Source: an uncultured Cyclobacteriaceae bacterium
GTDB lineage: Bacteria > Bacteroidota > Bacteroidia > Cytophagales > Cyclobacteriaceae
Direction: 5' to 3'
Assembly: GCA_943788235.1 (NCBI GenBank)
Contig: CALSPM010000002.1
Coordinates: 372,001 to 436,000 of the forward strand
Length of the DNA: 64,000 nt
Shown: positions 59,392 through 64,000 of the stretch, in pieces
Position numbering within the stretch: the first letter of the stretch is position 1
Layout of the letters: the number at the start of each line of letters is the position of its first letter
Notes under the pieces: model-generated
Told to the model about the DNA's origin: nothing
The model's input: the letters and a program-made list of their open reading frames with translations, nothing else
Database searches by the model: none
Made by a program: the position numbers and the translations under genes

Positions 59392-61655
59392 TTAATTATG
59401 TTGTAATTTCAGTAAATTCAACGCTGAACCTGCTTTAAACCATTTAATCTGACTTTCGTTGTAAGTATGGTTCACCGTAATTAAATCCTCACTCCCATCT
59501 TGATGATTTGCCCGAATAGTCAGCGGTTTTTCAGGTGAAAAGCTACTCAAGTCTATGAAATCAAAGCTGTCATCCTCTTGAATTTTATCATAATCATTTT
59601 CAGAATTAAAAGTTAGGGCCAACATCCCTTGCTTTTTCAAATTGGTTTCATGAATTCGAGCAAAAGACTTAACTATGACCGCACAAACGCCTAAATGACG
59701 GGGTTGCATAGCAGCGTGCTCTCTAGAAGAACCTTCCCCATAATTTTGATCTCCTACCACAATCGTGGGAATGCCAGCAGCTTTATAAGCGCGCTGAGTA
59801 TCTGGAACGGTTCCAACTACCCCAGTTAGCTGATTCTTAACTTTATCAGCCTCATCATTAAAAGCGTTGGTAGCTCCTGTGAGGGTATTGTTGGCAATGT
59901 TGTCAATATGACCTCTGTACTTCAACCATGGACCGGCCATGGAAATATGATCAGTGGTACATTTTCCTTTGGCTTTGATGAGTAGTTTGGCCCCATGATA
60001 TTTTCTCCATTCCAGGAAGCGAAACTTGCCAAAAGTTGCAACCTTTTTGAATCAGGATTTACTTTGACCTCAACGCTTGAGCCATCTTCGGCCGGGGCCA
60101 AATAACCTGCATCTTCAACATCAAATCCCTTTGGCGGTAATTCCCATCCTGTAGGTTCATCAAGCTTTACTTGTTCCCCCTTGTCATTGGTCAAGGTATC
60201 GGTGATTGGATTGAATCCCAAGTCACCAGATATTGCCAAGGCAGCGACCATCTCTGGAGAGGTTACAAAAGCATGGGTATTGGGATTTCCATCATTTCTT
60301 TTTGAGAAATTCCTATTAAAAGAATGTACTATTGTATTTTTTTCTTTCTTATCGGCGCCAGATCGAGACCATTGACCTATGCATGGACCACAAGCATTGG
60401 TAAATATTTTCGTACCTAGATCTTCGAAGGTCTTGATAAATCCATCTCTTTCTATAGTATATCGAACAAGCTCTGAGCCGGGATTAATCCCAAATTCAGC
60501 AGCGGGTTTTAATCCCTTAGATACTGCTTGTGCGGCAATGGAAGCTGCCCTTGAGATATCTTCATAGGAGGAGTTGGTACAAGAACCGATCAATCCCCAC
60601 TCTACTTTCATGGGCCAATTATGTTTCTTAGCCTTTTCACGCATTTCAGATATCGGTGTTGCTAAATCGGGTGTAAATGGACCGTTTACATGTGGCTCAA
60701 GTTCTGAGAGATTGATTTCAATGACTTGATCAAAATAGTTTTCAGGATTCGCATAGACCTCGTCATCTCCCGTCAAATGCTCCTTTACCTCATTGGCCAA
60801 GTCGGCAATTTCTGCTCGGCCGGTCGCTCTTAAATATCGTTCCATGGCCTCATCATAACCAAAAGTAGAGGTGGTAGCCCCTATCTCTGCACCCATATTA
60901 CAAATAGTGCCTTTACCTGTACAAGAAAGTGTTTTGGCTCCTTCTCCAAAGTATTCAACGATGGCACCCGTACCTCCTTTGACCGTTAATATGCCTGCTA
61001 CTTTGGATATCACATCTTTGGGCGCAGTCCAACCGCTTAGCCTTCCCGTCAATTTGACTCCTATTAATTTTGGGAATTTCAATTCCCAAGCCATGCCTGC
61101 CATGACATCTACGGCATCTGCGCCGCCAACCCCTATCGCCAACATACCTAAACCTCCTGCATTTACGGTATGTGAATCCGTACCTATCATCATGCCTCCT
61201 GGAAATGCATAATTTTCAAGAACTACTTGGTGAATGATTCCTGCACCAGGTTTCCAAAATCCTATTCCATATTTGTTTGATACAGCCTCCAAGAAATTAA
61301 AAACTTCATTGCTTGTATTCAGTGCGTTTTGTAAATCGGTACCAGCACCTATTTTGGCTTGAATCAAATGGTCACAATGTACTGTCGTGGGGGCTTCTAC
61401 CCTCTTCTTTCCTGCTTGCATAAATTGAAGCAAAGCCATTTGGGCCGTCGCATCTTGTAGGGCGATGCGATCAGGAGCAAAATTTACATATGAATCACCT
61501 CTTTTGAAGACCTCGTTATGTATTCCTTTAAACAAATGTGAATAGAGTATTTTCTCTGATAAAGTTAACGGTCGTTCGTTCAATGCTCTGGCCTTTTCAA
61601 CCCTTTGCGAAATTGTTTGATAAACCTTTTTGATCATTTCAATATCAAATACCAT
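59392..61655 (-). CDS. Aconitate hydratase, one frameshift
   Basis: Aconitase of the mitochondrial-type family, 754 residues after repair, interconverting citrate and isocitrate in the TCA cycle. The long frame (577 residues) holds [13 protein letters not shown], the Fe-S cysteines in [10 protein letters not shown] and [10 protein letters not shown], and ends abnormally. A second frame, which by itself would begin at 59940, holds the swivel domain ([26 protein letters not shown]). Adding one G to the G4 run at 59991-59994 joins them as [21 protein letters not shown]. The break lies between domains but the enzyme is a single chain in this family. A homopolymer miscall is the likeliest cause. 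Confidence 0.9.
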
Positions 61656-61926
61656 AATATGTAAATTTTAGCCGCGTTCATTTGATTAACAATGCGAAGA
61701 TATCTAATAAAAAAAATGTCTCCAAGTCCTCCTGTTTTATTTATTAAGTCGTTTAATTAATAAAGATATTTAAAAAATATCCTTGATGGATTAGAAAATT
61801 CACGACGAGGAAAGGTTTTCTAATGACCTTGGGCAATAACTATTTTATCCATTTAAAAGCATGGTATATATTCAGAGTACACCTATTCCTTATCATATGA
61901 AAATGCAATGATTTTTTAGATTTTAG

Positions 61927-61954
61927 TTTGTATATTCTGATTCGTCTAAATTTG
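61927..61954 (+). promoter_or_regulatory. Candidate promoter of the DAO flavoprotein gene
   Basis: TTTG at 61927-61930 and TAAATTTG at 61947-61954 are 16 nt apart, a good sequence match to both Bacteroidota promoter boxes with a slightly short spacer. The leader to the ATG at 61981 would be about 20 nt. Confidence 0.4.
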
Positions 61955-61980
61955 TATTTAAAGTAGACCTTGAAAGAATT

Positions 61981-63093
61981 ATGAATTTAAGTTTTTGGGA
62001 AAGAAATCAATGGTTTGACAATCTAGATGTCATCATTATTGGTAGTGGTATTGTCGGTTTAAGTACGGCGATTCACATACTAGAATCTAATCCTCATCAT
62101 AAAGTTTTGATTCTCGAAAAGGGGATCTTACCACAAGGGGGAAGTACTAAAAATGCAGGATTTGCCTGTTTTGGAAGTCTTTCAGAGCTCATTCATGATT
62201 TAGATAGCCACAGTCCAGCGGAAGTGATTGATTTGATTCGGTTGCGTTGGGAAGGATTGAACTCTATGAGAACCTTACTTGGAGATGAGCAGATGGGTTA
62301 CGAATGTCATGGAGGCTATGAGCTTTTTTTAGAACAGGATCTCCCCTTATTTAACAACTGTCGTGAGCATTTAGAACATATTAATAAGCTTTTACTTCCT
62401 GTTTTTAATGCACCCGCTTTTGTTGAGCAGGCTACTCCGTTTGACTTTGGCAATGTACATCATCACTGCTTTTTTAATCCCTTTGAAGGACAAATAGATA
62501 CGGGAAAAATGATGGATGCCTTAATAAAAAAGGCCGTAGGTTTAGGTGCTCATATTCTGACGAGCATGAATGTAAATAAAACATCTATCGATGGCAAAGT
62601 CTATCTTCAAAACGATTTTGAAATTCAAGGGAAAAAGATCGTAGTAGCGACTAATGGTTTTGCTAATCAGCTTTTAAACGTGTCCGTAGTGCCAGCGCGA
62701 GCTCAAGTGTTGATCACTCATAAAATCGAAAATCTAGCTATCAAGGGCACCTTTCATATGGATGAAGGCTATTATTACTTTCGAAACATTAATGATAGAA
62801 TTTTGTTAGGTGGCGGTCGTCAATTGGACTTGAAAGGAGAAACAACTTCCGAATTTGGTTTAAATACACTTATACAGGAAAACCTTTCAAAACTTTTAAA
62901 ATCTGTCATCTTACCACAAACTCCTTTTGAAATTGAAGATCGTTGGAGCGGCATCATGGGTGTAGGCAATCAAAAAATACCATTTATAAAAACTTTTTCT
63001 GATCAACTTTATTGTGGTGTGCGATTGGGAGGAATGGGTGTGGCAATAGGTAATCTGGTTGGTAAAAAACTAGCAGAAAAAATCAATCTCTGA
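61981..63093 (+). CDS. DAO-family FAD-dependent oxidoreductase
   Basis: A 370-residue flavoprotein of the D-amino-acid/glycine-oxidase (DAO) family. The FAD motif IIIGSGIVGLSTAIHIL is at residues 18-34, followed by GGSTKNAGFACFGS. The C-terminal GVRLGGMGVAIGNLVGKKL closes the FAD site. It probably oxidises an amino acid or amine; the substrate is unknown. It stands alone, with a hairpin right after its stop. Confidence 0.85.
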   Translation: MNLSFWERNQWFDNLDVIIIGSGIVGLSTAIHILESNPHHKVLILEKGILPQGGSTKNAGFACFGSLSELIHDLDSHSPAEVIDLIRLRWEGLNSMRTLLGDEQMGYECHGGYELFLEQDLPLFNNCREHLEHINKLLLPVFNAPAFVEQATPFDFGNVHHHCFFNPFEGQIDTGKMMDALIKKAVGLGAHILTSMNVNKTSIDGKVYLQNDFEIQGKKIVVATNGFANQLLNVSVVPARAQVLITHKIENLAIKGTFHMDEGYYYFRNINDRILLGGGRQLDLKGETTSEFGLNTLIQENLSKLLKSVILPQTPFEIEDRWSGIMGVGNQKIPFIKTFSDQLYCGVRLGGMGVAIGNLVGKKLAEKINL

Positions 63094-63094
63094 A

Positions 63095-63115
63095 TATCCT
63101 CAATAAAGGAGGATA
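63095..63115 (+). terminator. Small hairpin after the DAO gene
   Basis: TATCCTC (63095-63101) pairs with GAGGATA (63109-63115) around a 7-nt loop, directly after the stop codon at 63093. Its right arm also resembles a Shine-Dalgarno site for the following gene fragment, which is probably a coincidence. Confidence 0.4.
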
Positions 63116-63116
63116 A

Positions 63117-64000
63117 ATGCAGCCGATGTCATCCTATTTTAATAATAAGGGGCAAGCAGTTTTTGACCAGTTGCTCCTGACTTTTATATTATATTTTGCT
63201 GTAAAAATAATTAAAGAAGTAACAAATGAGAGTTGGGAAAATAATATAGAAGATAACATATTTGCCCCTTTGCAGATGACTAACACATTTACAAACCTAG
63301 AAGATGTAAAGGAAAAGGATAATTTTTCTTTAGGTTATGGTCTTTATCGAAATAATATTAAAAAAGTAAATTTTGAGAAATACCATGACTACAAACCAGC
63401 AGGAGGTATAAGAAGTACATCGAAAGATCTTTCAAATTGGATGATAGATTGGCTGAACAGCGGAAATTATGATTCTGCTCAAGCAATTCCTCTAAACTTT
63501 GTGAAAAAAGTTAGAATGTTTAATAATTCAAGAGATGGTGATGATGAGCCTGATCTCTTCTTGCAAGGATATGGATTAGGCTGGAGGGTTGAAGTATGAA
63601 ATGGTGAATTTAGAGTACAACACGGTGGGAATACTTCAGGTTTTACCTCGCTATTAGTAACGTACCCATTTAAGAAGTTTGGAGTAACTGTTTTGGTTAA
63701 TCAAGATGATTCAACATTACCATACATCGTTGCTTTTATTGTACAAAATAGACTATTGCAAATTAAGGGAACCGATACCTACCCTGTAAGTGTTCAGGAT
63801 ATTTATCAGCCAAGCGATATAAATGAATCATTGAATAATAAAAAACCACATTCGAAATCACTGGACTCATTTGTAGGGGTATATGAGCATAAAGGATATG
63901 GCAAAATAAAGATAAAGCTAGAAGATGATAAACTATACGCCATCTATCCTACGTGTAAATTTTTCTTAGAACACTTACACTATAATATATTTGTAATGAA
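63117..64000 (+). pseudogene. Truncated beta-lactamase-family serine hydrolase with in-frame stop
   Basis: The frame holds the middle of a class C beta-lactamase/penicillin-binding-protein-like hydrolase (NIFAPLQMTNTF, LGYGLYRNN, YKPAGGIRSTSKDLSNWM), an in-frame TGA at 63597, the HGGNTSGF motif (KTG-like box), and a DUF3471-type C-terminus (FVGVYEHKGYGKIKI) that runs off the right edge. The N-terminal part with the catalytic SxxK motif is absent, and the first 30 residues do not fit the family. With truncation plus a nonsense codon, the gene is dead. Confidence 0.75.

Noticed and set aside
59392-59940. Aconitase small part as a separate LeuD-like subunit gene
   Set aside because: The two frames join by one G into the standard single-chain aconitase, and the sequence matches the swivel domain of that family rather than isopropylmalate isomerase.
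63109-63119. AGGAGG as proof of a translated, horizontally acquired gene
   Set aside because: The sequence is the right arm of a hairpin after the DAO gene and the downstream frame is truncated and interrupted.

Overview
This window is about 64 kb of an AT-rich chromosome from a member of the Bacteroidota. The signs are a TonB-dependent receptor with an N-terminal carboxypeptidase-like domain, ExbB/ExbD/TonB genes, type IX secretion (T9SS) sorting tails, an OprO/P-type porin, many Cys-lipoproteins, almost no Shine-Dalgarno sites, and promoter-like boxes of the type TTG-N19-TAnnTTTG. The gene set (VPS10/BNR giant protein, type III PKS with UbiA, long TPR proteins) would fit a Saprospiria-like lineage, but that placement is an inference. 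I saw no rRNA, tRNA, CRISPR array, prophage or insertion sequence.

Layout. 1-8.5 kb: edge membrane protein, PiT phosphate transporter divergent from a phosphate-type porin, a 1071-residue VPS10/BNR secreted protein, and a frameshifted lipoprotein. 8.6-21.2 kb: tyrS facing holA, then a tight run of a 1009-residue TPR protein, an outer-membrane barrel protein, a SPOR protein, ExbB, ExbD, TonB, FolC, TrmB and an FKBP lipoprotein, most of them overlapping or nearly touching. 21.3-34.4 kb: a TrpF-like protein lacking the usual catalytic Cys, mnmA, a T9SS-exported subtilase, rpe, a TonB-dependent receptor, a decayed two-domain FKBP gene, a barrel protein, gyrA and a TPR protein. 34.4-39.3 kb: a lipid-type secondary-metabolite locus (type III PKS, UbiA prenyltransferase, histone-deacetylase-like hydrolase, flavoprotein, methyltransferase, small coupled ORF). 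39.8-42 kb: a SnoaL-like protein and an esterase lipoprotein. 42.8-53.7 kb: a complete myo-inositol operon (iolJ-B-C-D-A-E-G-G-symporter) that converts inositol to DHAP and acetyl-CoA. 54.3-58.2 kb: a transglutaminase lipoprotein, a tiny EHP-repeat lipoprotein, and a gene graveyard with remnants of an MBL-fold hydrolase, a CBM6/T9SS protein and a LuxR-type regulator. 58.4-64 kb: yaaA, a frameshifted aconitase, a DAO-type flavoprotein, and a truncated beta-lactamase-family gene running off the edge.

Two themes recur. First, at least seven otherwise intact genes carry a single one-base indel (lipoprotein 7889-8480, barrel, SPOR, folC, flavoprotein, iolD, aconitase). Several affect housekeeping functions and three fall in homopolymers or doubled bases, so consensus errors of a draft or metagenomic assembly are the simplest explanation for many of them. 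Second, other loci (FKBP repeat gene, MBL, CBM6, LuxR, beta-lactamase) carry multiple lesions or truncations and look like real decay. The most interesting biology is the PKS/UbiA/deacetylase locus and the TPR-barrel-SPOR-ExbB-ExbD-TonB cluster.
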